A stretch of DNA of 64,000 nt from Tessaracoccus flavus (GCF_001997295.1 NZ_CP019605.1:3038001-3102000); one strand, 5' to 3'; counted from the stretch's first letter, positions 1 to 9,620 are shown. Made by a program: numbers and translations. The notes: generated by a model from the sequence alone, not told the origin.

Positions 1-1248
1 CGCGTCGAAGGGCAGGCTCCAGGTGCCGTGGCCGCTGGCGCCAGAGAGCTCGTCGATCCTGGGAGTCAAGTCCGACCCACCGGCAACGAACCGGCTCTTG
101 CGGCAGATTTTGCTGGATCGTGCTCTCGTAGAGCCGCAGTGCTTGTTCCTGACCTGGATCGAAGATGGACTCGAGTCCGTTTTCGTGGAGGAACGACCGT
201 AGCCGCTCGAAGTTGGAGCGAGTAGCCCGATTCATAGCATCCGCGCTGAACCATTCAACGAGTTGGGCGACAGTCATGAACTCCTCTCGGGCGGGCGCGT
301 ACCTGGCGAGTTGATGGTACTCGGCGAGTTCCGCGGTTCGGGAGTCGTGAGGAATCGTGAGCGAGGGAACCCCGGCCAGAAGTGCAGCGATGTTGCCATG
401 GATCCTGGTCCCGAAGGAGAAATCGAAACTGCGTAGCCGGCCTATCCAGGAATCGGCATCCAACATGAACTCCGCGGTCCCCGAGCGAAACTGAGGATGG
501 CCAGCCCAGATGGGCAGTCGACGATCTCGACGCATCGGACTTCTCTTGGAGCCCCAGAGCATCAATCCGAGAGTCTGCAGGTCTTGGGGAAAGTAGACGG
601 CTCGGTAGTTTAGTTCGGCGTCAGCGACTGCAGCGCCCATCCTGTCGACAGAGGTCTCGACGTTGTAGGCAACGAGGGTGTCCTCGCTGATCACGGGGTT
701 GGGGACGGAGTGCGATGGACCAAACATTGCCATCGAAGGACACCCGATGACAGCAGTGTCCTTGAACCCGAGGGTGTGTAGATAGGCTTCTGTCCGTTCC
801 CCCGAACGCCGAGGCGTGCACTGCGATCGAGCACGGCACGACAGAAGGCGGCAATGTCATCCCTCATGGGTGTTAGGTTCGCGAAGCCTCCATCTGGTCC
901 ACTCTGAGCGCCACCTGAAAGCATGATCACCGGGATCTTGAGTGCCGATACGAATCCAGTCAGCTGCCGGAGCCGATCCCGGAAGCCGGGTCGAAATGCA
1001 TTCGCCAAGGGAAGAACGACCGCGTCATATTCCTCGTTGACGCGCGGAGCGCCGGCCGGATCGAAGTCGAAACCATTACAGTGAATCGTCGTGTCTGTTG
1101 TGGAAAGCAGCTTGTAGGCCGCGGTCGTGAACAGCAAGTTCCCGTTGTTATTGCTGATCAGATTCCGTCGGTAGACGTCTTCGGCATCGAGTCGGTCGGT
1201 TGGCGCCTTCGCTGCCCGGAGAAGGATGCGTTTGGGCGGGGACTGCAT
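1..1248 (-). pseudogene. Polysaccharide pyruvyl transferase family protein, frameshifted and cut by window edge
   Basis: The N-terminal part (from ATG at 1248, preceded by GAGGAA) reads as a PF04230-type polysaccharide pyruvyl transferase, with segments such as IPVIMLSGGAQSG. At about 799-803 the frame breaks in a run of five G (minus strand). Adding one G joins LGVRG to ERTEAYLHTLGF, a typical family sequence, and the new frame stays open to the left edge with the C-terminal hallmarks FSFGTRIHGNIAALLAGVP and IPHDSRTAELAEYHQLARY. Members add pyruvate ketals to cell-surface glycans. It lies 47 bp downstream of the nucleotide-sugar dehydrogenase on the same strand, so it is probably the next gene of that operon. 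The single-base homopolymer lesion may be a real inactivating mutation, phase variation, or a sequencing error. Confidence 0.75.
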
Positions 1249-1295
1249 CAGACTGGATTCCTCACGATAGGACGACGCTGCAAGGCCTTCTCCAC

Positions 1296-2573
1296 TCAGA
1301 GACGCCAGGTTGAGTGTCCCAGAGGTAGGGCACCCCTAAGGTCCACGAACACTCGACGGGCCCCCACCAGTGGTTCCGTTAGTGCAGTCAGCTGTTCAAC
1401 GTAGGCACGGTGTGGCACCGCCAAGATTATGCCAACGTAGTCGGTTGCATCCCACTGGTCCTTAAGCTGCAGGCCGTAGTAAAGTTCGGCTTCGGCCGGG
1501 TCCGCCCAGGGGTCGTTGACATCCACGTTGATGCCGTAACCCTCCAGTTCGGAGATGATGTCCACGACGCGGGTGTTGCGTAGGTCGGGGGTGTTCTCCT
1601 TGAAGGTCAGTCCCAGGATCAAGACCCTGGAGCCGTTGATTGGCACGCCCGCCTTGGACATGAGCTTGACCATCTGCGAGGCCACCCAGGGACCCATCGA
1701 GTCGTTGATGCGGCGGCCGGCCAGGATGATCTCGGGGTGGTGGCCCACCTGCTGGGCCTTGTGGGTGAGGTAGTACGGATCGACGCCGATGCAGTGGCCG
1801 CCGACGAGGCCCGGGGTGAAGCGCAGGAAGTTCCACTTCGTGCCAGCGGCCGCCAGGACGTCATGCGTGTCGATGCCGAGCTTCCCGAACAGGATGGCCA
1901 GCTCGTTCATGAGCGCGATGTTGACGTCGCGCTGCGTGTTCTCGATGACCTTGGCGGCCTCGGCCACCTTGATGGTCGGGGCTTTGTGGGTGCCCGCCGT
2001 GATGATGCGACGGTAGAGCTCATCGACGAAATCCGCGGCCTCGGGGGTGGAGCCCGAGGTGACCTTGACGATCGTGGAGACGCGGTGCTCCTTGTCGCCC
2101 GGGTTGATGCGCTCAGGGCTGTAGCCGGCGAAGAAGTCCTCGTTGAACGTCAGTCCGGAGATCTCCTCGAGGATCGGCACGCAATCCTCTTCGGTTGCAC
2201 CGGGGTAGACGGTGGATTCGTAGATGACGACGTCGCCTGGCTTCAGGACAGCCGCGACGGTGCGGGTGGCAGAGAGCAGCGGAGTCAGATCGGGACGCTT
2301 GTGCTCGTCGATCGGCGTGGGGGTCGTGACGATGAAGACCGTGCAGTCGGCAATGTCCGCGGCGTCAGCGGTGAAAGACAGGGACTGGACGGACGCGAAT
2401 TCCTCGGCGGTGACCTCCAGGGTGCGGTCTGTGCCGTCCTTGAGTTCGTCGATCCTGCGGTGGTTGATGTCGAAGCCCACGACGGGGAGTTGCTTCCCGA
2501 ACTCGACGGCCAGCGGTAACCCGACGTACCCCAAGCCGATCACGGCGATCTTCACGTCCTCAACGCGCTGCAT
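1296..2573 (-). CDS. Nucleotide-sugar dehydrogenase (UDP-glucose/GDP-mannose dehydrogenase family, TviB/WbpO-like)
   Basis: A 425-residue NAD-dependent enzyme that oxidises C6 of a UDP-sugar to the uronic acid for capsule or exopolysaccharide synthesis. It shows the N-terminal Rossmann motif GLGYVGLP (residues 13-20), the central helix [13 protein letters not shown], and the catalytic cysteine C261 in [12 protein letters not shown]. The motifs [26 protein letters not shown] region and the VDPYYL loop resemble the UDP-N-acetyl-hexosamine 6-dehydrogenase subgroup more than UDP-glucose dehydrogenase, but substrate is inference. The start at 2573 is chosen over an in-frame start 34 codons upstream because the Rossmann fold begins at residue 8 and GGGGGAAAC precedes it. 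Divergent from the glycosyltransferase at 2906. Confidence 0.92.
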   Translation of the reverse strand: MQRVEDVKIAVIGLGYVGLPLAVEFGKQLPVVGFDINHRRIDELKDGTDRTLEVTAEEFASVQSLSFTADAADIADCTVFIVTTPTPIDEHKRPDLTPLLSATRTVAAVLKPGDVVIYESTVYPGATEEDCVPILEEISGLTFNEDFFAGYSPERINPGDKEHRVSTIVKVTSGSTPEAADFVDELYRRIITAGTHKAPTIKVAEAAKVIENTQRDVNIALMNELAILFGKLGIDTHDVLAAAGTKWNFLRFTPGLVGGHCIGVDPYYLTHKAQQVGHHPEIILAGRRINDSMGPWVASQMVKLMSKAGVPINGSRVLILGLTFKENTPDLRNTRVVDIISELEGYGINVDVNDPWADPAEAELYYGLQLKDQWDATDYVGIILAVPHRAYVEQLTALTEPLVGARRVFVDLRGALPLGHSTWRL

Positions 2574-2905
2574 GTTTCCCCCATGTGCATCGCTGGCACT
2601 CTGATGAGCTGCCATCAGGGAACACACTATCCGGACGTCCACCCAAGGCTCTACTCGGCAGGAACCGCCTGGCAAGAAAATTGTCAGTGCTGGCGATTAT
2701 CTTGCGGGCGTAGTTTCGGCGACCCTGATCCAGCGTGCCCGATCGTGGCGAGACTGATCACCTGCCACTTTTTGAGCGCCTGAACTCTCACGAAATGACG
2801 CCCGTCGACTTGTAGGGTAATGGGTTTCTCGATGGAACTCAGAAGGGTCTTGGAGTCTCGGGCGCTTCACGGTTGTCCGAGCCGGCGCCGCGCTAGGGTT
2901 GCCGC
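2574..2905. other. Divergent intergenic region, 332 bp
   Basis: It separates the leftward polysaccharide operon from the rightward glycosyltransferase gene. No convincing ORF was found. It must hold two outward promoters; the rightward one is annotated separately. The sequence is visibly more AT-rich than most of the window. Confidence 0.6.
2894..2905 (+). promoter_or_regulatory. Predicted leaderless promoter -10 box
   Basis: TAGGGT is followed by six bases and then ATG at 2906, with no Shine-Dalgarno. TTGTCC at 2873-2878 is a possible -35, though the 15-bp spacing is short. This predicts transcription starting at the A of the start codon. Confidence 0.45.
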
Positions 2906-3697
2906 ATGGGGGATGGCTCACTGACGTTCGTGGTTCCAGTCCGAGACCCGAGGGGGGTCAGGAACTGGTCCCGCATGATGGAGTTAATGGCCGCTACTTT
3001 CGATTCCCTGAGCCGAGCTCAGGGGCGTGTTGTGGTATCCGCGACACGTGGCACGCAGCTACCTGCTCTTCCCCCTGGGGCGCGGCTCGTTGAGGTGGAT
3101 CGCCCCTATGTCCCTTTGCCGGAGGGGGAGGGGCCCGCTCGATATGCCGCGGTACGACGGGACAAAGGAGCACGAATTATCGCAGGACTGGTAGCGGAAC
3201 AGCCCCGTGGGCACGTGATGGTGGTGGATTACGACGACTTCGTATCGTCGAGGCTTGCAGAGCTCCCGGCGGCCGACCCAGACTCTGTGGGCTGGTTTGT
3301 GGACAGCGGATTCCTCTTCGACGGTGGCAGGCTAGTCCTGAAGCACCCGTCGAATTTTGACCGCATGTGCGGCACTAGCCTGATTGTGCGAGCTGATCTG
3401 TTGCGCATACCAGACACGTTGGATGATGTAGATGAGACGTTCGTGGATAGGGCCTTGGGGTCTCACATCTTCTTGAAGAATGACCTAGCGGCAGTGGGCA
3501 CACCGATGAGACCCGTCGCGTTTCCGGGGGCAGTATATCGAATTGGTTATTCAGACTCAACGAGCCCGCCGAAGGCGATTCTCACTGCTTATCTGTCGCC
3601 CGGCCGGATGTTGCGGAGACCCAAGCAGTGGGCCCGAAACGTCCGGCTGTTGCGGTTGACATCCAGCATCCGTGGCGAGTTCGGGCTGCCGAACTAG
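2906..3697 (+). CDS. Putative glycosyltransferase (GT-A-like), 263 aa
   Basis: The N-terminus LTFVVPVRDPRGVRNW resembles the first strand of GT-A glycosyltransferases, and VMVVDYDDFVSSRL near residue 95-110 supplies an acidic DYDD cluster in the place where a DXD metal-binding motif is expected. No membrane segment is evident. It is divergent from the nucleotide-sugar dehydrogenase and sits in the polysaccharide region, which supports a role in glycan assembly, but donor and acceptor cannot be read from the sequence. ATG is chosen because the nearest -10-like box lies six bases upstream, implying a leaderless mRNA. Family assignment is by motif and context only. Confidence 0.6.
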   Translation: MGDGSLTFVVPVRDPRGVRNWSRMMELMAATFDSLSRAQGRVVVSATRGTQLPALPPGARLVEVDRPYVPLPEGEGPARYAAVRRDKGARIIAGLVAEQPRGHVMVVDYDDFVSSRLAELPAADPDSVGWFVDSGFLFDGGRLVLKHPSNFDRMCGTSLIVRADLLRIPDTLDDVDETFVDRALGSHIFLKNDLAAVGTPMRPVAFPGAVYRIGYSDSTSPPKAILTAYLSPGRMLRRPKQWARNVRLLRLTSSIRGEFGLPN

Positions 3698-3874
3698 CAC
3701 CGATCACTTTCACCGGCTCGGCTAATTCGTCGTAGTTGGTTCGCAGAACTGCTAATTCGTCTCGCCTGGTCGTTGCCTGCCGGTCACGGGAGCCAGGCGC
3801 CGATGACTCTGACGGCGTTACGTCATCCGTAGTGGTCAGCCACTGGTCTGTCTCCTGCGGTGCTTCGACTCCTC

Positions 3875-4855
3875 TCAGGCGCGGTTCACCCCAGACCGGG
3901 AATGGCTGGCCAGCCCCACCACCATGCCCATCGCCAGCGGGATGGCGGGGAACTCAAGCAGGTGGTCGACGAACGTATGGATGAACAGCGCGGCGACGGC
4001 GGCCGCGCCCAGTAGCCGTGAGCGTGGCTCGGCAGGTACGAGTTGAACGAAGGCGAGGAGCACGAACGTCGCGAAGAGGATCACCCCGATGATGCCAAGC
4101 TCTGACCCCACCTGGAGCACCGACATGTGTACCCGTTCGGTGTCCGAATCCAGAGTCAATCCGCCGATCGCCCTGAAAGAGCCCGGACCTCCGCCGGTGA
4201 CGGGGTGCTTCGCCCACAGCCCCAGGGCCTCCGACCAGAGCTGCCGTCGCGCGCTGCTGAAGGCTTGCGTGTAGGCCGGCGGCCACTCGGACATCCGCGC
4301 GGCGTGCATGACGGTGGCTCCGGCAGCCACCACCATCAGGGCCGACGCTGGGATCACCCACGGTCGGCGCTTGGCTGGCCCGATCGTCGCGACGGCGACG
4401 GCCACCAGGTAGGCAATCAACAGGACGAGGCCAGCCCGGCTGAGCGTCCACGGGACGGCGACGGCGAACAGCGCAGCAGCCCAGATGGCCCAGGACCGCG
4501 CCTGCCCCCGGACGCTCAGCGCCGTGATGGCGGCCACGGCGGAGAGTTGGACGGCCAGCGCGGCGTTGGCGTTCGCATAGCCCAACGGACTACTCGCCCT
4601 TCCCAACACCGTCACGCCGGCCAGCACGTAGACGGAGAGCGCCAGCAGGGACGCGGCGAACCATCGCGGGATGCCTCGGGTCTGCAGCAAACGGCCCGCG
4701 GCCACTCCCAGAGCTCCGAAGGTCGGTGCGGTGAGGTAGGGGAGGGCGTCGGCGAAGGCCGACTCGTGGGAGATCGCCGAGGCAACCACCCACGTCCCCC
4801 AGAGACCGAGCAGCACGATGCCAGCACGATCGATGAATGACAGGTGCACCTTCAT
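3875..4855 (-). CDS. O-antigen ligase/polymerase-like membrane protein (Wzy_C type)
   Basis: A 326-residue, very hydrophobic protein with about nine to ten membrane spans and one larger loop containing the ligase-type segment SSARRQLWSEALGLWAKHP followed by GGGPGSF. This W-x-A-x5-HPxxGxGxGxF pattern is typical of PF04932 O-antigen ligases/polymerases that join or polymerise lipid-linked glycans at the membrane. It is shorter than usual members (about 400 residues), so the N-terminal spans may be reduced. ATG has GGGGAGG four bases upstream. Its 5' end faces the tyrosine phosphatase gene, transcribed outward. The 177 bp between it and the glycosyltransferase contains two direct copies of GCTAATTCGTC but no gene. 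Confidence 0.75.
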   Translation of the reverse strand: MKVHLSFIDRAGIVLLGLWGTWVVASAISHESAFADALPYLTAPTFGALGVAAGRLLQTRGIPRWFAASLLALSVYVLAGVTVLGRASSPLGYANANAALAVQLSAVAAITALSVRGQARSWAIWAAALFAVAVPWTLSRAGLVLLIAYLVAVAVATIGPAKRRPWVIPASALMVVAAGATVMHAARMSEWPPAYTQAFSSARRQLWSEALGLWAKHPVTGGGPGSFRAIGGLTLDSDTERVHMSVLQVGSELGIIGVILFATFVLLAFVQLVPAEPRSRLLGAAAVAALFIHTFVDHLLEFPAIPLAMGMVVGLASHSRSGVNRA

Positions 4856-4948
4856 CAGCCTCCCCCTGCTTCAGACTACGCGGCGGCTGGTAACCCAGGC
4901 CGCGTTCCCGGACGGCTCCCGCGCGGGGATACCTATACAGTCGTGGGC

Positions 4949-5416
4949 ATGCGATGGGTCTTTGTGTGCACGGCCAACATCTCGCGCTCGCCCTACGCCG
5001 AGCGTCGGATGGCTCAGCTCCTGGGGGACACATCCGCGGTCGAGGTGGCCAGCGCCGGGATCCCCGGCTTCGACGGCCGGCCGATGGACCCGCAGATGGC
5101 CGCTCTGCTGGAGGTAAGGGGCGTTGACGCGTCGGACCATGCGAGCCGCATCCTGACCGAGGACATCCTCAGGGACGCCAGCCTCGTCCTGACCATGGAG
5201 TTCTCCCATCACATGGCCATCCTCGAGAAGTGGCCGTGGGCTACCGACCGGGTGCGCGGCCTCGGTCAGTTCGCGAAGTCGGGGCAGCGCAACAGCATGG
5301 TGTGGGACATTGCAGACCCCTATCGACGCGGTCGCGGTGCAGCGAAGAAAGCGGCGCAGCAGATCGACCAGTACCTCACCGAGATCCTGCCGCTCGCGCA
5401 GGAGTCAGCCCGGTAG
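4949..5416 (+). CDS. Low-molecular-weight protein-tyrosine phosphatase
   Basis: A 155-residue cytoplasmic phosphatase of the arsenate-reductase fold. The signature P-loop CTANISRS sits at residues 7-14 (nucleophile C7, R13), and the general-acid loop DPYRRG starts at D123. Homologues next to polysaccharide genes (Wzb-like) dephosphorylate a tyrosine-kinase chain-length regulator; no kinase is visible in this window. The start at 4949 places the P-loop at the normal distance from the N-terminus. TACAGT seven bases upstream and no Shine-Dalgarno suggest a leaderless transcript. Its last 12 bases overlap the convergent nucleotidyltransferase/glycosyltransferase gene. Confidence 0.92.
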   Translation: MRWVFVCTANISRSPYAERRMAQLLGDTSAVEVASAGIPGFDGRPMDPQMAALLEVRGVDASDHASRILTEDILRDASLVLTMEFSHHMAILEKWPWATDRVRGLGQFAKSGQRNSMVWDIADPYRRGRGAAKKAAQQIDQYLTEILPLAQESAR

Positions 5417-7285
5417 CTTGGCGCGAAGCCCCTTGAGCCAATGGATCAGGCCGACCGTGCCGTTGAGGCCCAACGCGTTGTAGAGCAGGCCCACCACGCG
5501 CATCTTCGGATCGCCGTGACGAACCGGTAGGTCGCCCGCGTCCCTCTGCCACGTGCGCAGCAGCCGCGCCGCGGAGGCCGAGGGCACCTGGGAATCAGGG
5601 TGGTGCAGGTTCAGGCCCGCCGAGATCAGGCTGCGGATCTGCAGATAGTTGATCAACGACGCGAACTCGGGCGTGTGCAGGTGGCCAGTGAGACCAGCCA
5701 ATCGCGAATTCGCCGACGTGAGTTCCTCGTACTTGTGCGGCCTATATGCAGAGGTCAGCGATCCCGGACGAGGCCGGTGCTTGTACAGCTGTTCTGGCAG
5801 GAGCGTGATCCGGCGAGCCTGCAGAAGGTACCCCGCGTTGAAGATGATGTCCTCGCGCAGGGACAGGTCCTCCTCGAAGAGCACCGTATGGTCTCGGAGT
5901 ACTTCGGTGCGCAGTAGCTTGCCGTGCATGTTGAGGGTTCCCAAGCGTATGCCCTCGGCTATCGCAGTTGCGCTGTCGACGATGCGTCCCTCGCGGGGCC
6001 AGCCTGACATGACCGCGTCTGTGTGGCCCAAGGCCGAGACGAGGGTTTCGACGAGGGTGGGGGAGACCACGTCGTCGGAGTCGACGAAGGTGAGCAGCTC
6101 GCCGCTCGCCACCCGGATGCCGGTGTTGCGGGTGGCGCCCACGCCCTCGTGCTTGCGGCGGATGACTCTCACCCGGGGGTCGCCGTCGGCGATCCGCTGC
6201 AGCATGGCGAGGGAGTCGTCGGTGGAGCCGTCGTCGACGCAGACGATTTCAAGGTTGGTGTACGTCTGCGCGAGCACCGAGGTCAGGCAGTCCTCCAGGT
6301 AGGCGGCCGTGTTGTACACGGGGATGACGACCGACACCAGCGGGGGCTCGCCCGGCCGGGGCTGGGCGGATTGCGTGGCCGCCGAGACCGGTGTGGTGGC
6401 CGTCCCCCACCCCAGTTTGACCTTCAGCGCGCGGCCGATGCGGGCGGCGCCGTCGGTGAGGCGCTTGAGGCGGATGCCGTCGATGTCCGTCGCGTTCGGC
6501 GGGATGCGCGACGTGGCGCGGAGGAACTCCTCGCTGGGCCAGACCGCGTGCCAGACCAGGCCCGGCCAGCGGTGGACCGGTTGCTCGCGCAGGTTCGCTC
6601 GCCACGCCTCCAGGGACGACACCTCGCCGTGGATCACGTGCCGCCAGCGGACGATGTCGGCGGGAGAGGCACCGTCGTCGGTGCTGACGGGGACGCCCAT
6701 CAGCGGCAGCACCTCGTCGAGCGCTTGGCTGCAGCCGGTGGCGCGAGCGACCTCGGCGACGTCGGCGCGCTGCTGCTCGGACCACCCGGCGGACAGGTGG
6801 ATGAGATGGGCCAGCTCGGCGGCGTGGCGGGAGTTGTCGGCCCGGCTGCGCGCCGAGTGCAGGGCGAGGATGAGCGCGCTGGAGGAGAAGTCGGGGATGT
6901 CGACGCCCTGGTGCGCCGAGGTGATCTCCTGTCGCCGGCTCCACAGGACGTCGAACACCTCGTCGGCGCTCCGGAGGAAGCCGGGGTAGACGCGGTGGAC
7001 GTCGAGGTCGACCGGCCACGTGTCGTGGATGAGCGTGACCGAGTGGTTGCGCACCGGGTAGTCGTTGTACCTGCCCATTCGGGATCGCCACCCGATGGCG
7101 GCCATGGCCTCAAGGTAGGCGTCGACGTCGGCGGGTGCCACGAGGACGTCGACGTCGGCGTGGGTGCTGCGCTCCCGGAGCCCATGGTGGGAGAGGGATT
7201 CACCCTTGATCACCAGCACGCGGTGGCCGTGGCGGCGCGCGACGTTGATTGCGAGGGCCCGGAGCAACGCCAACGATTCGTGCAT
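5405..7285 (-). CDS. Nucleotidyltransferase-glycosyltransferase family 2 fusion protein
   Basis: A 626-residue two-domain protein. Residues about 20-300 match the uncharacterised nucleotidyltransferase family (PF14907-like): LVIKGESLSHHG followed by a DXD at D44/D46 in HADVDVLV. Residues about 315-540 are a canonical GT2 domain: VSVVIPVYNTAAYLEDC, VDDGSTDDS (D351/D352), the acceptor-side NTG, and DSDD (402-405). GT2 enzymes transfer sugars from nucleotide donors during polysaccharide synthesis; the NTase domain has no established role in this context. It is divergent from the PqqD-like gene at 7436, and PF14907/PqqD neighbours recur in exopolysaccharide loci. No strong Shine-Dalgarno precedes ATG 7285. 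Confidence 0.85.
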   Translation of the reverse strand: MHESLALLRALAINVARRHGHRVLVIKGESLSHHGLRERSTHADVDVLVAPADVDAYLEAMAAIGWRSRMGRYNDYPVRNHSVTLIHDTWPVDLDVHRVYPGFLRSADEVFDVLWSRRQEITSAHQGVDIPDFSSSALILALHSARSRADNSRHAAELAHLIHLSAGWSEQQRADVAEVARATGCSQALDEVLPLMGVPVSTDDGASPADIVRWRHVIHGEVSSLEAWRANLREQPVHRWPGLVWHAVWPSEEFLRATSRIPPNATDIDGIRLKRLTDGAARIGRALKVKLGWGTATTPVSAATQSAQPRPGEPPLVSVVIPVYNTAAYLEDCLTSVLAQTYTNLEIVCVDDGSTDDSLAMLQRIADGDPRVRVIRRKHEGVGATRNTGIRVASGELLTFVDSDDVVSPTLVETLVSALGHTDAVMSGWPREGRIVDSATAIAEGIRLGTLNMHGKLLRTEVLRDHTVLFEEDLSLREDIIFNAGYLLQARRITLLPEQLYKHRPRPGSLTSAYRPHKYEELTSANSRLAGLTGHLHTPEFASLINYLQIRSLISAGLNLHHPDSQVPSASAARLLRTWQRDAGDLPVRHGDPKMRVVGLLYNALGLNGTVGLIHWLKGLRAKLPG

Positions 7286-7422
7286 CGCAATGCTCGAGAG
7301 GGGCTGGTCGCTGCGCGTGGGCGGGCTGATCGTTCTTCCCTTTCGCGGGGCGTGGAGGACGCCGCCAATCTACACCGTCGACGGGTGCAGAGAGTGAGCG
7401 GCGGCTGCAACGTCGGCCGCAC

Positions 7423-7435
7423 TACCATGACGGGC
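7423..7435 (+). promoter_or_regulatory. Predicted leaderless promoter -10 box
   Basis: TACCAT lies seven bases upstream of ATG 7436. An in-frame ATG at 7427 overlaps the box, so the internal ATG is preferred as start. Confidence 0.35.
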
Positions 7436-7720
7436 ATGAGCGAACGTGAGCCGCGGTGGCAGGTCCGAGGGGACGTCGCGTGGACGGGCAGCGGCGACCG
7501 CTTCGTCGCCATGGCCCTGGCCACACCCGAGAAGCAGCCCCTCGTCCTCGAAGGCCCAGCGGCGCTCATCTGGCAGACGCTCAGCGAGGGACCGCTGGCT
7601 GAGACCGACGTCGTGGCCCAGGTGGCCGAGCTCGCCGGCATCGAACCGGGAGTGATCACCGACGACGTCGCCGCGTTCCTGCGGCAGCTGGAGGACGCGA
7701 AGCTCGCGAGCTGCGGCTGA
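7436..7720 (+). CDS. PqqD-family protein
   Basis: A 94-residue protein with the PqqD/RRE-like (PF05402) pattern: an N-terminal beta hairpin (RWQVRGDVAWTGSGDRFVAM), then LEGPAALIWQTL, and a C-terminal winged-helix-like segment (DDVAAFLRQLEDAKL). In peptide-modification systems PqqD binds precursor peptides; stand-alone versions occur beside PF14907 nucleotidyltransferases in polysaccharide clusters with unknown function. Here it is divergent from such a gene and is followed after 5 bp by the convergent CapD-like gene. No precursor peptide or radical SAM partner is adjacent (the nearest radical SAM gene is at 41480). Confidence 0.75.
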   Translation: MSEREPRWQVRGDVAWTGSGDRFVAMALATPEKQPLVLEGPAALIWQTLSEGPLAETDVVAQVAELAGIEPGVITDDVAAFLRQLEDAKLASCG

Positions 7721-7725
7721 AGGCC

Positions 7726-9555
7726 TTACGTCCGCACCTCTGGGCGGATCGACTGCTCGCTGTCGAGGATCTCCAGCACGTCGTCGCTGGAGAGCACATC
7801 GTCGGGCACCATCTCTGGGCTGAGGCTCGGCACGTGGACCGCGCTGATCAGGGGATGGCGGCTGTCGGAGCCGATCTCGGCGGTGCTGAACAGCACCTCG
7901 TGCATCTTCTCGCCATCGCGGAGACCCGTGAACTGGACCTCGATGTCTTTGCCGGACTCGGCGATCATGCGCTCCGCAACGTCGAGGATCCTCACGGGTT
8001 CGCCCATGTCGAGCACGAGCACGTCACCGGGCTCGCCGATGGCCCCCGCCTGGAGGACCAGCTCGCAGGCCTCGGGGATAGTCATGAAGTAGCGCGTGAC
8101 GTCCGGGTGCGTGACGGTGACGGGGCCGCCCTTTTCGATCTGCGAGCGGAAGGTGATGAGCACCGAGCCCCGGGAGCCCAGCACGTTGCCGAAGCGCACC
8201 GACAGGTAGGGCAGGCCGTAGAACTCCGCGTACCAGGCGGTGAGGCGCTCCGCGAGCCGCTTCGTGCGGCCGAGGACGCTGGTGGCGGCGGCGGCCTTGT
8301 CTGTGGAGATGTTGACGAAGCGCTCGACTCCGGTCTCCTGCGCCATGCGCAGGACGTTGCGGGTGCCAAGGACGTTCGTCTTCCATCCCTCGACGGGGAA
8401 ACGCTCGAGCATCGGCAGGTGCTTCAGCGCCGCGGCGTGGAAGACCACCTCGGGCTGGTGCTTGTGGAAGACCTCGCGGAGCGCTTCCTCGTCGCGGATG
8501 TCGCACAGGATGGTCTCCTCGCTGTTGAGGAGGCCGTGACCGTAGATGTCGAGTTGGACGCCGTGCAGGGCGGACTCGTCGCGGTCCAACAGCAGGAGTT
8601 GCTTGGGGCCGAGCATGTACACCTGGTTGGCGAGCTCGGCACCGATCGAGCCGCCCGCGCCGGTGACGAGGACCCGCTTGCCCGTGATGTATCCCGCGAT
8701 GGAGTGCAGATCGGTGGAGATGGGACGTCGGCCCAGGAGGTCGGCGACGTTGAGCTGGCGGATTGAACCGATCGTCACCTGGCCGCCCACCATCTCTCGC
8801 ACCGGCGGGACGATGAGGAGCTCGAGACCGTTGTCGCGGCAGGTCTTGTCGATCTCCTGGATCAGCCTGGGGCTGGCGGAGGTCACGGCCAGGATGACCA
8901 CCTGGGCCTCGGTGTTCTGCGCCACCTTGGCGAGATCCTTGCCTCGGCCCATCACCCGGATTCCCCGGAGGCGGAGATGCTTCTTGCTCCTGTCGTCGTC
9001 GATGAGGCCGACGATGCGGTAGGGCGGCTCCTCAGACATGTGCATGAGCTGGACCACTTGGAGGCCCGCATTGCCGGCGCCGTAGATGAGGGCCGGCACC
9101 GCGCCGTCGTAGTCCCTCTTGGAGCGCGCGTCGACGAGGCTGCGGAACAGCCACCGGGCGCCACCCATGATGAGGAGCGCCATGGGCGGTGCCGCGAGCG
9201 TGACGCCCCGGGGGATCTCGGTGTCGACGGCGGTGAAGAGAAGCAGGAGCGGGGCGGCGATGACCGCGACGATGAACGCCGTCCACGACGCCTCACTGAA
9301 GCTGCCGATGCGGCTTCTGCCGAGGTAGTGCTGCGTCAGGAACCCCGCGATGATCTGCCCGAAGACGGCGAGCGTCGTGTAGACGAAGGTCATCTGCCAC
9401 TGCGCGGTGGTCAGCGTTAGGTCGTAGCGGGTGAGCGCGAAGGCGAAAATCCCGAAAATCCAGGCCAAGGCGTCCCAGATGATGAGAGCCATCCGCCTAA
9501 AAGCGACTGGCAGCCTGCCGATGGCGGCGCCGAGATCACCAGTGTTAACCGTCAT
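7726..9555 (-). CDS. Membrane-bound polysaccharide biosynthesis protein, CapD/WbpM-type nucleotide-sugar 4,6-dehydratase/epimerase
   Basis: A 609-residue protein with about four N-terminal membrane spans (residues 20-130), a CoA-binding-like Rossmann domain starting at PALIYGAGNAGLQVV, and a C-terminal extended-SDR domain with GAGGSIGAEL, HAAALKHLPMLE and the catalytic STDKAAAATSVLGRTKR stretch. Family members convert UDP-GlcNAc to a 4-keto-6-deoxy sugar for capsule or glycan synthesis. The Tyr of the usual YxxxK is replaced by Met in WbpM; here the equivalent region reads VLGRTK. ATG 9555 is chosen because GGGGGAC precedes it; an upstream in-frame start lacks a ribosome site. Convergent with the PqqD-like gene. 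Confidence 0.9.
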   Translation of the reverse strand: MTVNTGDLGAAIGRLPVAFRRMALIIWDALAWIFGIFAFALTRYDLTLTTAQWQMTFVYTTLAVFGQIIAGFLTQHYLGRSRIGSFSEASWTAFIVAVIAAPLLLLFTAVDTEIPRGVTLAAPPMALLIMGGARWLFRSLVDARSKRDYDGAVPALIYGAGNAGLQVVQLMHMSEEPPYRIVGLIDDDRSKKHLRLRGIRVMGRGKDLAKVAQNTEAQVVILAVTSASPRLIQEIDKTCRDNGLELLIVPPVREMVGGQVTIGSIRQLNVADLLGRRPISTDLHSIAGYITGKRVLVTGAGGSIGAELANQVYMLGPKQLLLLDRDESALHGVQLDIYGHGLLNSEETILCDIRDEEALREVFHKHQPEVVFHAAALKHLPMLERFPVEGWKTNVLGTRNVLRMAQETGVERFVNISTDKAAAATSVLGRTKRLAERLTAWYAEFYGLPYLSVRFGNVLGSRGSVLITFRSQIEKGGPVTVTHPDVTRYFMTIPEACELVLQAGAIGEPGDVLVLDMGEPVRILDVAERMIAESGKDIEVQFTGLRDGEKMHEVLFSTAEIGSDSRHPLISAVHVPSLSPEMVPDDVLSSDDVLEILDSEQSIRPEVRT

Positions 9556-9620
9556 GCTTTGAGTCCCCCAACCCCGATCCACACTAGGCTATCTGTTCCC
9601 TTTCCGATAGCCCAAATGCG

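Noticed and set aside
3736..3984. Short plus-strand ORF between the glycosyltransferase and O-antigen ligase-like genes
   Set aside because: It has no ribosome site, overlaps the convergent membrane-protein gene and shows no domain.
5649..7397. Open frames opposite the nucleotidyltransferase/GT2 gene, including a long in-frame extension before the PqqD-like protein
   Set aside because: The extension is antisense to conserved GT2 and NTase motifs; the PqqD homology begins only at 7436.
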